Below are positions 11,893 through 19,778 of a stretch of DNA of 22,127 nucleotides, in pieces. The stretch's first letter is position 1, and each line of letters starts with the position of its first letter. The translations under genes were made by a program, and so were the position numbers. Source of the DNA: a virus. Below the pieces are notes generated by a model, which saw nothing but the letters and a program-made list of their open reading frames with translations, did no database searches and was not told where the DNA came from. The stretch spans positions 1 through 22,127 of IMG/VR virus record IMGVR_UViG_3300005253_003379. One strand, given 5' to 3'.

Positions 11893-12039
11893 TTAAACTC
11901 TACTAACTGCTTTTGCAGTTTCTGATAATAAAGCAACTCCAATAAGAGCTGTTGCTCCTCCAACTAATAATCTACCTATTGATTTGCTTTTCTTTCTTTT
12001 TCCTTTCTTTAACTTTAATCTATATGATTTTAGTGCCAT
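11893..12039 (-). CDS. Tiny membrane protein with a very basic N-terminus (48 aa)
   Basis: ATG 12039 follows the upstream stop by one base (TAA-A-ATG). Residues 4-20 are strongly basic (KLKKGKRKKSKS). Residues 21-38 are a glycine-rich hydrophobic helix (GRLLVGGATALIGVALL), and a short polar tail follows. The design, a basic cytosolic or lumenal arm on one helix, could tether DNA to the virion membrane. No family is recognised. Confidence 0.7.
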   Translation of the reverse strand: MALKSYRLKLKKGKRKKSKSIGRLLVGGATALIGVALLSETAKAVSRV

Positions 12040-12040
12040 T

Positions 12041-12157
12041 TTATTTGTGTTTCTTTACTTTAAACTTCTTTCCTAATCTTGTCAATTTTAAACCCACAGG
12101 TGTTTTTTTCATTGCTCTTTCAATAAACTTTTTTCTTATTTCACTTATTTTAACCAT
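12041..12157 (-). CDS. Tiny basic protein (38 aa)
   Basis: The start at ATG 12157 follows the stop of the 12159-12596 gene by one base (TAA-G-ATG), and the end leads into the next gene by TAA-A-ATG. It opens with an amphipathic helix (ISEIRKKFIERAMKK) and ends in a Lys/Arg-rich tail (RLGKKFKVKKHK). Nothing catalytic is visible. Confidence 0.68.
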   Translation of the reverse strand: MVKISEIRKKFIERAMKKTPVGLKLTRLGKKFKVKKHK

Positions 12158-12158
12158 C

Positions 12159-12596
12159 TTATCTCTTTCCGAAACCTGATGGTTGGAATGGTTTTCTTAT
12201 TCCTGGAGTGATAGGTTTTTCTCCCCTCATCTTTTCAGCTTCTTCCCTCATCCCGGCAGTTCTTTTTTTATTTTCTTCCGTTCGTGCAAGGTTTTTTTGA
12301 GTATAAGTTGAAAATTTGTTAAAAAAGTTGGATGGATTATTTGCCCCAGGTTCTTGCAATCTTTTAACTCTATTCAAAGCCACAAGTTTCTGCATTCCAG
12401 ATTTCTTTGCAGCATCTTTTTTGGCTCTCCCGATTGCAATTTTTAAAGCATTTTTTTTGAACTCTTCTTGAAAAACTTGTCTTTCACGAAAATCAACTTC
12501 TCTTTGCATTCGATTCATCTCTTCTTTCTCTAATCTTTTCCTTTCTTGACTCTCTTGAAATTTTTCTTTTAGATTCCCAAGAAGATTTTCAAACAT
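12159..12596 (-). CDS. Charged helical protein, possible internal virion or scaffold protein
   Basis: 145 residues, with an extended highly charged helix across about residues 5-70 (ESQERKRLEKEEMNRMQ and on). A region rich in Lys and Arg (NALKIAIGRAKKDAAKK) and a polar section with FFNKFSTYTQKN follow. The tail is basic and Pro-rich (RKPFQPSGFGKR). Its ATG overlaps the stop of the 12596-13117 gene by one base (TAATG). Predicted coiled coil and net basic charge suit a DNA-contacting or scaffolding component. Confidence 0.76.
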   Translation of the reverse strand: MFENLLGNLKEKFQESQERKRLEKEEMNRMQREVDFRERQVFQEEFKKNALKIAIGRAKKDAAKKSGMQKLVALNRVKRLQEPGANNPSNFFNKFSTYTQKNLARTEENKKRTAGMREEAEKMRGEKPITPGIRKPFQPSGFGKR

Positions 12597-13117
12597 TACT
12601 TTCTCCTACCTGCTCTAACTCTACTTATCAAATCTCCAAATGATCCATTTTTTATGAATACCACTAAAACAAATACTACTCCAGCTAATGCTCCAAATAA
12701 AACTATTAATCCAGCTATGCTTCTATCTGATTGTCTTTCCAAATAACCATCTGGGCCAAATTCGTAAGTTACATTTATTGTTTCTCCAACGAAAGCACTT
12801 CCAGTTTGATTAACAGTTAATGCAACTGTTTTTATACCATTAATAATTCTTTCATCAATAAATACCCCTAAGTCTTGAAGAGTTAATCCAGTAACATTTG
12901 ATGCGTTTTGGGTGACAGGTGTTCCAATTAATTCTCTTCCTGTTAAAGCGATTGAAGCATTTGTTGCGGGAGCAGTATTATTTTCACTTGATACAGTGAA
13001 AGTATTTGATTGTGTGAAAACACTATCTGCAATACTTGCGAGAAAAACTACTGCGATAATTGCTCCAATAAAGACTGTGAAAATTGCTTTCCCATCTCCT
13101 TTTAACGAGTTTACCAT
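12596..13117 (-). CDS. Membrane glycoprotein with helices at both ends
   Basis: 173 residues. A hydrophobic helix at about 11-32 follows a short basic start, and a second at about 134-156 is followed by a basic cytoplasmic tail (SRVRAGRRK). The 100-residue segment between is Thr/Asn-rich, predicted beta, and carries sequons NNT, NAS, NVT and NQT. It is the first gene behind the promoter at 13141-13168, with AGAGGAG before the start, so it should be well expressed. A virion envelope protein or second major structural protein is likely. Confidence 0.8.
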   Translation of the reverse strand: MVNSLKGDGKAIFTVFIGAIIAVVFLASIADSVFTQSNTFTVSSENNTAPATNASIALTGRELIGTPVTQNASNVTGLTLQDLGVFIDERIINGIKTVALTVNQTGSAFVGETINVTYEFGPDGYLERQSDRSIAGLIVLFGALAGVVFVLVVFIKNGSFGDLISRVRAGRRK

Positions 13118-13140
13118 TATAAATTATAACTCCTCTTGAT

Positions 13141-13168
13141 TTACTAGTAATAAAGAGTATATAAATTT
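13141..13168 (-). promoter_or_regulatory. Late promoter with TATA box and ACTAGT palindrome
   Basis: The minus strand reads AAATTTATATACT (13156-13168) then CTTTA, then the palindrome TTACTAGTAA (13141-13150). The block matches 19510-19536 except for one inserted base. Transcription would start near 13135-13140, just after the palindrome, and feed the 13117 gene and the small basic genes. The palindrome is well placed for a regulator that blocks or supports initiation. Confidence 0.68.
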
Positions 13169-13176
13169 AATTAATT

Positions 13177-13446
13177 TTAAGCTGCCACAATTTTATTAAT
13201 TATCCATCCAATCATAATTGCAGAGAATACTGTTGCAAAAGCAAATATTACTGCAAATCCCCCAACTGCAGCACTGGCAATTATAATTATTGGAAATAGA
13301 AAATAAACAGTTGTATCAAATCCAATTTTCATTCTACTTGCAGCTACAAAATATAAAATAAGGAAAAGTACAACAGCTAAGGTTACACTTCCTGCAATTT
13401 CATTTACAAACAAACATTTAAAATCAATTATTTCACATGCTGGCAT
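13177..13446 (-). CDS. Three-helix integral membrane protein
   Basis: 89 residues. A short N-terminal segment with two cysteines (PACEIIDFKC) precedes hydrophobic helices at about 15-36, 44-64 and 66-86. It has few charges and many Val, Ile and Ala residues. It is the last gene of the 19504-13177 unit, starting one base after the 13448 stop (TAA-A-ATG). It sits beside another small multi-helix protein and the large surface protein, so it may belong to a membrane complex of the virion. Confidence 0.77.
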   Translation of the reverse strand: MPACEIIDFKCLFVNEIAGSVTLAVVLFLILYFVAASRMKIGFDTTVYFLFPIIIIASAAVGGFAVIFAFATVFSAIMIGWIINKIVAA

Positions 13447-13447
13447 T

Positions 13448-13888
13448 TTAATCTTTTCCTCTCAACCATTCTACGACTGTGAGTATGTATATTAAAACAA
13501 TTGGGGCCATTATAAAAGTTCCAAGTATTGCATTTAATGATATTAAATAAACTGCTATAAAAACAAAATCTGATGTTAATAATGCAAATGCAAATGCAAC
13601 CGGAATAAATAGTCTTTGTTCTGAAGGTATCAAAAGAGAAGCCCCAAGAAAAACAGTAGCTCCTGCTATTAATGCTGCGAATCCTACTCCACTATTAAAT
13701 AAACTTGTTATATCCCCAACTAAATTTGAGAAAAATGTAGAAGCGGTTACATTACCAATATCAAGTATTGCATTTAATAATATTGATCCTATTGAACAAC
13801 CAGCTCCAGAACTACAAAGTTGACCTGTTGCTATGAAAATCAAGTCCATAAAGATTAATAGTGTTATGAATGTTACTAGTTTTCCCAT
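13448..13888 (-). CDS. Multi-helix integral membrane protein
   Basis: 146 residues. The first hydrophobic stretch (about 5-22) may act as a signal sequence. A Cys-containing loop (LCSSGAGCS) and a weakly hydrophobic stretch follow, then helices at about 68-87, 92-113 and 118-138. The end is short and charged (EWLRGKD). It is directly coupled to the 924-residue surface-protein gene by TAA-A-ATG. No transporter motif is found. Confidence 0.77.
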   Translation of the reverse strand: MGKLVTFITLLIFMDLIFIATGQLCSSGAGCSIGSILLNAILDIGNVTASTFFSNLVGDITSLFNSGVGFAALIAGATVFLGASLLIPSEQRLFIPVAFAFALLTSDFVFIAVYLISLNAILGTFIMAPIVLIYILTVVEWLRGKD

Positions 13889-13889
13889 T

Positions 13890-16664
13890 TTATCTTGGCA
13901 CTCTTATGAATAACCTCCTGAATATGAAAAATAAACCTGGTAAAGTTAATAATATTGCTATACCAAATTGATTACTAAATTCTCCCAAACTATTTATTCC
14001 TGAATCTGTTGTAGAAACCGCTAGACCTGTATCAAGCCAACCAACAATACTAAATGCCCATGTCATTAATAATAAAACAGCAATATTGCTTTCACTTGTT
14101 TCTATTACTTTTCCTACATTCATGAATATCAATACTCCTGCCATAAATGATAAAACAATTAATAACCTAATAAATTCTGTAATTAATTCATTATCCTTAG
14201 CTAAAGTAAATTGTGTAAAAATGGAGTAATCTCCTGCAAAAGTCGTAAATATAATCCAAGTTCTTGTTACACTAATTGTTTCTTCTGCAGTTTGAATAAG
14301 GAACTTTCCAAATAGTCTTGTATTATTTCCAGTATCTAAAGTTCCGGTTAAATTTCCAACACCAGCATTACTTACAAATAATAATTCAACATTGCTTGAA
14401 TTTGTTATATTCATGCTAATAAAAGTTATTGTTGTTAAGTTACTTGTAACATTGAATGTAAATGGAATAATAGTATTATTTGGAAGTGTTGAATTCAATG
14501 GACTTATTACATAACTTGTTCCTCTGGTTATAATTGTTCCATTTGCAATTGCTTCTGCTCCTGTTCCCAAAACAACTGTTCTTAAGTCTGCTGTAGGATT
14601 AAAACCAAATACATTTTCTGCAAAAGGTACTTTGGTGAATGTTGCAGTATATGTTTCATCAGGATCTAAGAAAAAACTAATAAATCCCGAACCATCTGTA
14701 AATCCTGAAGTTATCGTAACTGTAGTTACTCCAATTAGTCTTGTTATTACTGCTTTAACATCTATAACAGTATCTCCATTTATTGTTACTGTTTTGAAAG
14801 GGGAAAAAAGCCCTAAAGATGTTGGAAGCAAAAATAATACTTGATTTAATGTTACATTTGATAATACTGTTGTCAATAAAAAACTTCTTTGTTGACTTAT
14901 ATCATTATTATAACTCATAACTAAATCTATATTTAATTCTCTATCACCAGGATCTAAACAAAAAGTATAATTTAAATTTTCAGTAGCATTTGAAAAAGAT
15001 AAGGTTTTATTTACATTAGTAATTGTCCCTAGTGAATATACAAATGTAGAAGCAATTGTTGCAGTAATATCTTCTTGTGCTAATGTTTCATTTCTGAATG
15101 ATATGTTTAAGTAAGGAATGTTTAAAGGAGCTGCAGTACAAAGAGTAAAATTAGTAGCATTTATCAATTGGGAACCATTTATTGTTGTTTGGTTCGATCC
15201 ATCAAGTGTGAAATTGAAGAAGAAAGATTTTGTACCATTATTAACTGGGATTGTTATTGCTCTTGTGATGTTGAAATCATTTCCACCTAAACCTGTTATA
15301 GTTGCTCCTGTATTTATTGTTCCATCATAAATTAAACTTGCACTACTTGGGGTTGTACCATTTGTAGTTATATTTATTGTAAATTCTTCATTTGCTGTTT
15401 CAAAAGAAGAGGCATTAAAAGTAAATGAGTTTAAAATAAAATCCCCAATAGTAAATGTTCTAATTGTTGCATTACCACAATTATTTGAAGTATCACAAGC
15501 TTCAAATGTCCAGTTATGAATACCATTAGATATATTTAATGTAAAAATGTAATCTGTATTATTTATTCCAGAAGAGTTAGTTGTATTAAAAACCCCATCA
15601 AGAATTAAACTTACATTGGAAATTCCTCCAGGATCAACAACACTACCGTTAAAAGTAATTGATTGAGTTGTAAAGTTAGCATTATCTATAGGAACATTTA
15701 AAGTTATATCTGGTGCAATAGAGACACTTACAGTAATACTTTCAACATTATATAAATTAGCTGGATCTGCTGGTATTGGAAAACTTCCTCCCCTCTCCCA
15801 AACAATAAATGTTCCTGCTATTTCTCCTCCAGAAGCCCCAAATCTAAAAGTATAAGATGCTCCCCCATCATCAACTACTATCCAATAAAAAGTATCATTA
15901 AATAATTCAAAATTAAATGTTGCATTATCTCCAGAAAAACTTGCATTAGCGAGAATTGAGCCATCAGTATCATTTAAAACATACGCCTCTGATACAGCAA
16001 CGGTTGAAGCTTTTGTTATTGTTATTATATTAATTGAGCTCGTATTTGGAGAAACAATTTTTATTCTGGCCCCAATTCTATCTGAAGAACTTCCCGAACT
16101 AATAAATGATACTCCATGTGCTTCTACTTGTATAATCTGTGCGTGTTTATCTATTTTTTTACCTGCAATTGCCCATATAATATCAAGATGATCTTTTAAT
16201 CTTACTTCTACTTCTACTCCAATCCTTAGATTTCCTTTGGGAATATCTCTTAAATTATAGTCTAACCATTCTCCATTAGAACATTTATTGATTGTTCCAT
16301 TTACAGTTTCAATATCTTTACAAGTTCCCTCTTTAAAATAAACATATTTCCAATTTCTTTCAACTAATTCTCCTTTTCTTACATTTATAAGTTCAATATC
16401 TCCAAGTCCATTAAAGTAAATTTCAGTAAAATTAAAATCATACCACATAACAACTTGTTTTCCTGCTCCAACTTGCTTAACATAATTTATAGAAGGATGG
16501 CTTTTTAATTCTGCACTACCATAATTAATCCCCAATCCAAACCAATTCTTTAATTCAACTTTTAAATCATTATTTGAATAAATTAATTTATTATCCCATT
16601 CTGCTGCACTTATAGTTCCAACTAATAAAACCATAACAAACATCATTAACATTAATTTTTTCAT
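13890..16664 (-). CDS. Large Ig-domain surface protein (candidate spike), C-terminal membrane helices
   Basis: 924 residues. A signal peptide (about 1-20, cleavage near ISA-A) leads into a long beta-rich ectodomain with dozens of N-x-S/T sequons. Around residues 310-405 a clear Ig-like repeat is seen: ITLNVPIDNANF, then VSLILDGVFN, then HNWTFEACD and a Cys pair. An NGEWLDYNLRDIPKGN-type segment near 125-145 resembles DPANN surface proteins I recall. Three hydrophobic helices and a basic tail (RRLFIRVPR) close the protein at about 820-924. In size and layout it parallels the large end or attachment proteins of spindle-shaped viruses. Receptor binding is inferred. Confidence 0.85.
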   Translation of the reverse strand: MKKLMLMMFVMVLLVGTISAAEWDNKLIYSNNDLKVELKNWFGLGINYGSAELKSHPSINYVKQVGAGKQVVMWYDFNFTEIYFNGLGDIELINVRKGELVERNWKYVYFKEGTCKDIETVNGTINKCSNGEWLDYNLRDIPKGNLRIGVEVEVRLKDHLDIIWAIAGKKIDKHAQIIQVEAHGVSFISSGSSSDRIGARIKIVSPNTSSINIITITKASTVAVSEAYVLNDTDGSILANASFSGDNATFNFELFNDTFYWIVVDDGGASYTFRFGASGGEIAGTFIVWERGGSFPIPADPANLYNVESITVSVSIAPDITLNVPIDNANFTTQSITFNGSVVDPGGISNVSLILDGVFNTTNSSGINNTDYIFTLNISNGIHNWTFEACDTSNNCGNATIRTFTIGDFILNSFTFNASSFETANEEFTINITTNGTTPSSASLIYDGTINTGATITGLGGNDFNITRAITIPVNNGTKSFFFNFTLDGSNQTTINGSQLINATNFTLCTAAPLNIPYLNISFRNETLAQEDITATIASTFVYSLGTITNVNKTLSFSNATENLNYTFCLDPGDRELNIDLVMSYNNDISQQRSFLLTTVLSNVTLNQVLFLLPTSLGLFSPFKTVTINGDTVIDVKAVITRLIGVTTVTITSGFTDGSGFISFFLDPDETYTATFTKVPFAENVFGFNPTADLRTVVLGTGAEAIANGTIITRGTSYVISPLNSTLPNNTIIPFTFNVTSNLTTITFISMNITNSSNVELLFVSNAGVGNLTGTLDTGNNTRLFGKFLIQTAEETISVTRTWIIFTTFAGDYSIFTQFTLAKDNELITEFIRLLIVLSFMAGVLIFMNVGKVIETSESNIAVLLLMTWAFSIVGWLDTGLAVSTTDSGINSLGEFSNQFGIAILLTLPGLFFIFRRLFIRVPR

Positions 16665-16978
16665 CTTCTTTTAACTCCTGTCCAATTTCTAACTAACCAC
16701 ATTATAGAAGCTAAAAAAAAAGCTCCTATAAACCATACCATTCCTATTCCTGTAACAAAACAAACTGGTCTTTTATTTAATTTATCGAATTTATCATCAT
16801 CATCAAAATCACTTTGATTAAAGTTTGGAGTTCCAGGACAATTTAAAAAAGCATTGCCTCGAGCTTCATCAAACGTTTCTTTAAAAGGATCAATAGTTGC
16901 GACTAAAGCTAAAGTAAGTATAAGAAATACAGTTAGTAATGCAAATCCTATGGTTGATTTTTGTCCTTTTTTATTCAT
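16661..16978 (-). CDS. Two-helix membrane protein with cysteine ectodomain
   Basis: 105 residues. A basic MNKKGQK start and hydrophobic helix (about 9-27), an acidic ectodomain with one cysteine in each of LNCPGTPNF and RPVCFVTG, then a second helix (about 78-95) and basic end VKRR. I recall the NCPGTPNF...CFVTG pairing from DPANN contig proteins, always hypothetical. The start and stop both overlap neighbours as ATGA, placing it between the 788- and 924-residue proteins in one coupled set. Confidence 0.78.
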   Translation of the reverse strand: MNKKGQKSTIGFALLTVFLILTLALVATIDPFKETFDEARGNAFLNCPGTPNFNQSDFDDDDKFDKLNKRPVCFVTGIGMVWFIGAFFLASIMWLVRNWTGVKRR

Positions 16979-19341
16979 TTTACTTTTAAATTCATCGGAA
17001 TTTTCTTTAATTTCTTTGCTCGTTGAATTGCTTTAACTTCTGTTCTTGTATTTAATCTTTTACTTCTTCTTTCAATAATTGTAAATGTATTCTTTTTTCT
17101 CAATGGAGATTTAGGAACAGGTCTTCTAAAAGTAGCTGCAGGAATATTGATTTTTTTAATATCTTTTTTAATTGGTTTTTTATTTGATGGAATTATTCTT
17201 CCACTAGCTGCTAAAGTTGTATCTAAAACTTTCAATAATCTTCTTTTAGCTCTATTTTCTGGAAGGTTGCTGGCTATTTTTTTGAATTTTCCTTGTCTTC
17301 TAACTAAAACATTAAAACTTTTTCCTGAAATCTCAAATGGGATTTTCTTAAATACTTTTTTCTTCACTCTCTTTTTAGGAAAAGGTATTGGCGGTGGAAG
17401 AACTCCAAATCTTTTTAATCTTGGTCTTAGTTTTAAACCAGTCTTTAATGAATTCCTTAAGAGTTGTCTTAAAGCCAATCTTGAAGCTAATCTTTGCCTT
17501 AGTATTAACCTTTGCCTTCCTCTTTGAATTGTTTTTGTTTCTGTTCTTTGTTTTAGTACTAATTTTTGCCTTTCTTTCTGTCTTTGTTTAACTCTTTGAG
17601 CAGAAGTTAATCCTACTTCTACAAATCCTGCTTGAGCTAACTTGAATTTTTCTCCTAAAGATAATTTTGATCTTGCGATTCTCCTTTGATTTCTTGCTTT
17701 ATTAGTAGCAACTCTTCTTTCTTCTCTAATTCTTCCTGGAGTTTTTCTTTTTGGAACAAGAACTGTAATAGGTCTTTCTGGTATAACTCTTGCTTCTACT
17801 CTTGGAATTATCTCAACTTTTGGGAGTTTAATTATTTCTTTTTCAACTAAACCCAAAATAAAGTTTTCAAAATTTCTTTTTTCTTGTGGCGTTCTTAATC
17901 TTTTCTTTAATTCTGCTAATATTTTTGCTTGTTCCTTTGGGGTTTTAGCTAAAGCTATTCTTCTTTCAATTGCAGCTAAAGCTTCTCTACCTTTTCTTAT
18001 ATCTTCTGGATCTAATTGTTCTAACTCTCCAAATCTTCCTCCCTTTTTCTTTTTTAAGAATCTTCCTAGTTCATCAAATCTTGTTTCTCCTCTCCTTCCT
18101 GGAGGAATAGCTTTTTTTAATAAATCAGTAACTTGTTTGAATTCTGCTTCTGCTCGAGGCAAAGCTTTTAATCCTGTTACTGAAAATCCTGCACCGAATG
18201 AAATTAAACCAATTGTTTGTAATATCGCTGCATCTATTCCTTCTTGGTCAAATGTTCTTTTAACACTAAGTCCTGCAGCACCTGTTAATGTTATTGCTCC
18301 TAATCCTCCTATGGCATTTATTGATTTTTGGAATTTTGGATTTCCAGTTAATGTTCTTGGCAATAATCTAGCCCCTGCACCACGTATTAATGTTACTACT
18401 TTTCCTATTCCTGCCCCTAAAACAAAACCTCCAACAATTTCTTTAGTTATATCTCCTATTCTTTCAGCTTGTATTGGAGTAAACTTAAAAACTCCTTTTG
18501 GATCTGATAATGCTTGTTTAAATTTACTTTCAGAGAATTTTCCTAACCCAAGTACTGTAGGAACTCCTGGAGGAATAGCTTTTTGTAACGCATTTCTTAA
18601 GTCTACATTTTTAATAAATCTAAGTTGGGGTTGGCTTTCTCTTATATTTCTAACTAATTGTTCTATATTAGTTTCTGCTACCCTGACAACTCCTGGAGGA
18701 ATTTCAGGAGGAGCGACTCTAATAGGAATTGGTTCTCTTAATTGCCTTGATAATTGTAAAGCAATATCTTCAAAACCCACTAGTTTTTTTCCAATAACAA
18801 TTGGTTCTACTCCTTCTAATGTTCTACTTTGCTTTGTAATTAAATCTTGAAATCCTTTTAATTCCCCATCAATAAAAATAGGTTCTAATCCTCTCTCTCG
18901 TAATTCTCCAATTTGTTTTTCTATTCCTAATCTAACTGCAGTTGTTTTACCTGCAGATATTTGTTTAAAAAATTCTTGTTCTTTTCCAGATAAACCAATT
19001 ACAGCTCTAGGATCATCTGATTGAAAAGCTTTCAATGCTCTATTAAAAGCAGCTTGTTCTTCTTGTTGTACTCTTATTTGTGATTCAATAGCACTAACTT
19101 CTCTGGATGCTTCATCTAAACTCTTTTCTATAGGATTTAAAATTGCTAAAGCTCGTTTTCTAATGTCACTTAATCTTTGTGCTTCAGTTTGTCTTTGTGC
19201 TATACTTTGTTTAGTTTGTTGTCTTACTTGTGCTGCAGTTAATGCTAGTTGTTGAGTTCTTTGTTGTATTTGTTGTCTTTGACTAGCTACTAAACCTCTT
19301 TGTGTCTGAATACTTGCTCGAGCTTGGGCTACTGTTACCAT
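16975..19341 (-). CDS. Large basic coiled-coil protein with a glycine-rich membrane-like core
   Basis: 788 residues. The N-terminal 130 residues are a Gln/Arg/Ala-rich coiled coil (TQRGLVASQRQQIQQRTQQ). A mixed region to about 290 follows. Hydrophobic glycine-rich stretches lie at about 300-385 (VGGFVLGAGIGKVV, then LGAITLTGAAG, then LISFGAGFSVTG). The C-terminal half is very rich in Lys and Arg (RRERK-type runs). There is no signal peptide. A coiled coil plus central hydrophobic helices resembles tape-measure or internal membrane-penetration proteins, but no tail genes are present. An internal virion protein, or a DNA-membrane linker, is the inference. It is coupled to the next gene by ATGA. 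Confidence 0.8.
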   Translation of the reverse strand: MVTVAQARASIQTQRGLVASQRQQIQQRTQQLALTAAQVRQQTKQSIAQRQTEAQRLSDIRKRALAILNPIEKSLDEASREVSAIESQIRVQQEEQAAFNRALKAFQSDDPRAVIGLSGKEQEFFKQISAGKTTAVRLGIEKQIGELRERGLEPIFIDGELKGFQDLITKQSRTLEGVEPIVIGKKLVGFEDIALQLSRQLREPIPIRVAPPEIPPGVVRVAETNIEQLVRNIRESQPQLRFIKNVDLRNALQKAIPPGVPTVLGLGKFSESKFKQALSDPKGVFKFTPIQAERIGDITKEIVGGFVLGAGIGKVVTLIRGAGARLLPRTLTGNPKFQKSINAIGGLGAITLTGAAGLSVKRTFDQEGIDAAILQTIGLISFGAGFSVTGLKALPRAEAEFKQVTDLLKKAIPPGRRGETRFDELGRFLKKKKGGRFGELEQLDPEDIRKGREALAAIERRIALAKTPKEQAKILAELKKRLRTPQEKRNFENFILGLVEKEIIKLPKVEIIPRVEARVIPERPITVLVPKRKTPGRIREERRVATNKARNQRRIARSKLSLGEKFKLAQAGFVEVGLTSAQRVKQRQKERQKLVLKQRTETKTIQRGRQRLILRQRLASRLALRQLLRNSLKTGLKLRPRLKRFGVLPPPIPFPKKRVKKKVFKKIPFEISGKSFNVLVRRQGKFKKIASNLPENRAKRRLLKVLDTTLAASGRIIPSNKKPIKKDIKKINIPAATFRRPVPKSPLRKKNTFTIIERRSKRLNTRTEVKAIQRAKKLKKIPMNLKVK

Positions 19342-19342
19342 T

Positions 19343-19504
19343 TTACTTTTTTTTCTTATTAAAAATGACTAATTCAACAAAAAGATCTTCACCAAATTTA
19401 ATTGTAGGATCAATCTTTTTAATTTGTTTTTTAGAAAGAGGCACATTTAATTGATTATTTTTTTTATTAATAAATACTTTCCTAACCATACTTTTCTTAA
19501 CCAT
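19343..19504 (-). CDS. Small basic beta-rich protein (53 aa), possibly AbrB-like; nearly leaderless
   Basis: ATG 19504 is chosen because the longer frame from 19543 would start inside the TATA box. Transcription is expected about 25 bases after that box, near 19505, so the message probably has little or no leader. The sequence KVFINKKNNQLNVPLSKK then GEDLFVELV recalls the swapped-hairpin DNA-binding fold of AbrB-type regulators, but the match is weak. It is the first gene of the unit with the 788- and 924-residue proteins. A regulator or a small structural protein is possible. Confidence 0.65.
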   Translation of the reverse strand: MVKKSMVRKVFINKKNNQLNVPLSKKQIKKIDPTIKFGEDLFVELVIFNKKKK

Positions 19505-19508
19505 AGAT

Positions 19509-19536
19509 TTTACTAGTAAAAAGAGTATATAAATTT
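19509..19536 (-). promoter_or_regulatory. Late promoter with TATA box and TTTACTAGTAAA palindrome
   Basis: The 13-base element AAATTTATATACT (19524-19536) is followed, on the minus strand, by CTTT and the 12-bp palindrome TTTACTAGTAAA (19509-19520). It begins at the stop codon of the 19536-19778 gene. It drives the 19504-13177 unit. The match with 13141-13168 extends over about 27 positions with one gap. Confidence 0.7.
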
Positions 19537-19778
19537 TATTCAATCTTTTTTTCCTTAATTATTTCTCCACTTATATAACAACTACAGATTTTAGAACGAT
19601 CATCATAAGTATAACTATCATAAGTAATTATTTTATTTCCACCACAAATATCATACATACAAATGTCTTCTTCATTTAAATCTTCTATTGCTTGGAAAGT
19701 TAACCAAATTAATATTGAAGTTTCTAATACAAACAAAATAATGAATACTATTGATGTTATTTTCCACCCATTAGCCAT
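19536..19778 (-). CDS. Single-pass membrane protein with disulfide-prone ectodomain (80 aa)
   Basis: The start at ATG 19778 (MANGWKIT) is preferred to 19793. It overlaps the preceding gene by 8 bases. A single helix at about 9-28 is followed by an ectodomain with five cysteines (DICMYDICGG, then KICSCY) and acidic and Tyr residues. The order C-x3-D/N-I-C then YYDD-like then I-C-x-C-Y matches small proteins I recall from DPANN genomes. The end is basic. It is the last gene of the 1574-19536 unit. Confidence 0.74.
   Translation of the reverse strand: MANGWKITSIVFIILFVLETSILIWLTFQAIEDLNEEDICMYDICGGNKIITYDSYTYDDRSKICSCYISGEIIKEKKIE

Noticed and set aside
16779-16805. DDDDK-like acidic run in the 105-residue membrane protein, seeming protease site
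   Set aside because: A run of Asp before Lys is expected by chance in an acidic ectodomain and carries no evidence of processing.
17147-17591. Hydrophobic plus-strand frames opposite the basic half of the 788-residue gene
   Set aside because: Phe/Leu-rich products are the normal antisense of Lys/Arg-rich coding sequence; no start signals.
18137-18850. Plus-strand open frame of 237 codons
   Set aside because: It is opposite the 788-residue gene, has no ribosome site or promoter, and a Pro/Ile/Asn-rich content expected from the reverse of Gly/Leu/Lys-rich coding. It is a shadow frame.
19505-19543. Thirteen extra N-terminal codons on the 53-residue gene
   Set aside because: They would be read from the TATA box and palindrome; transcription should begin after them.
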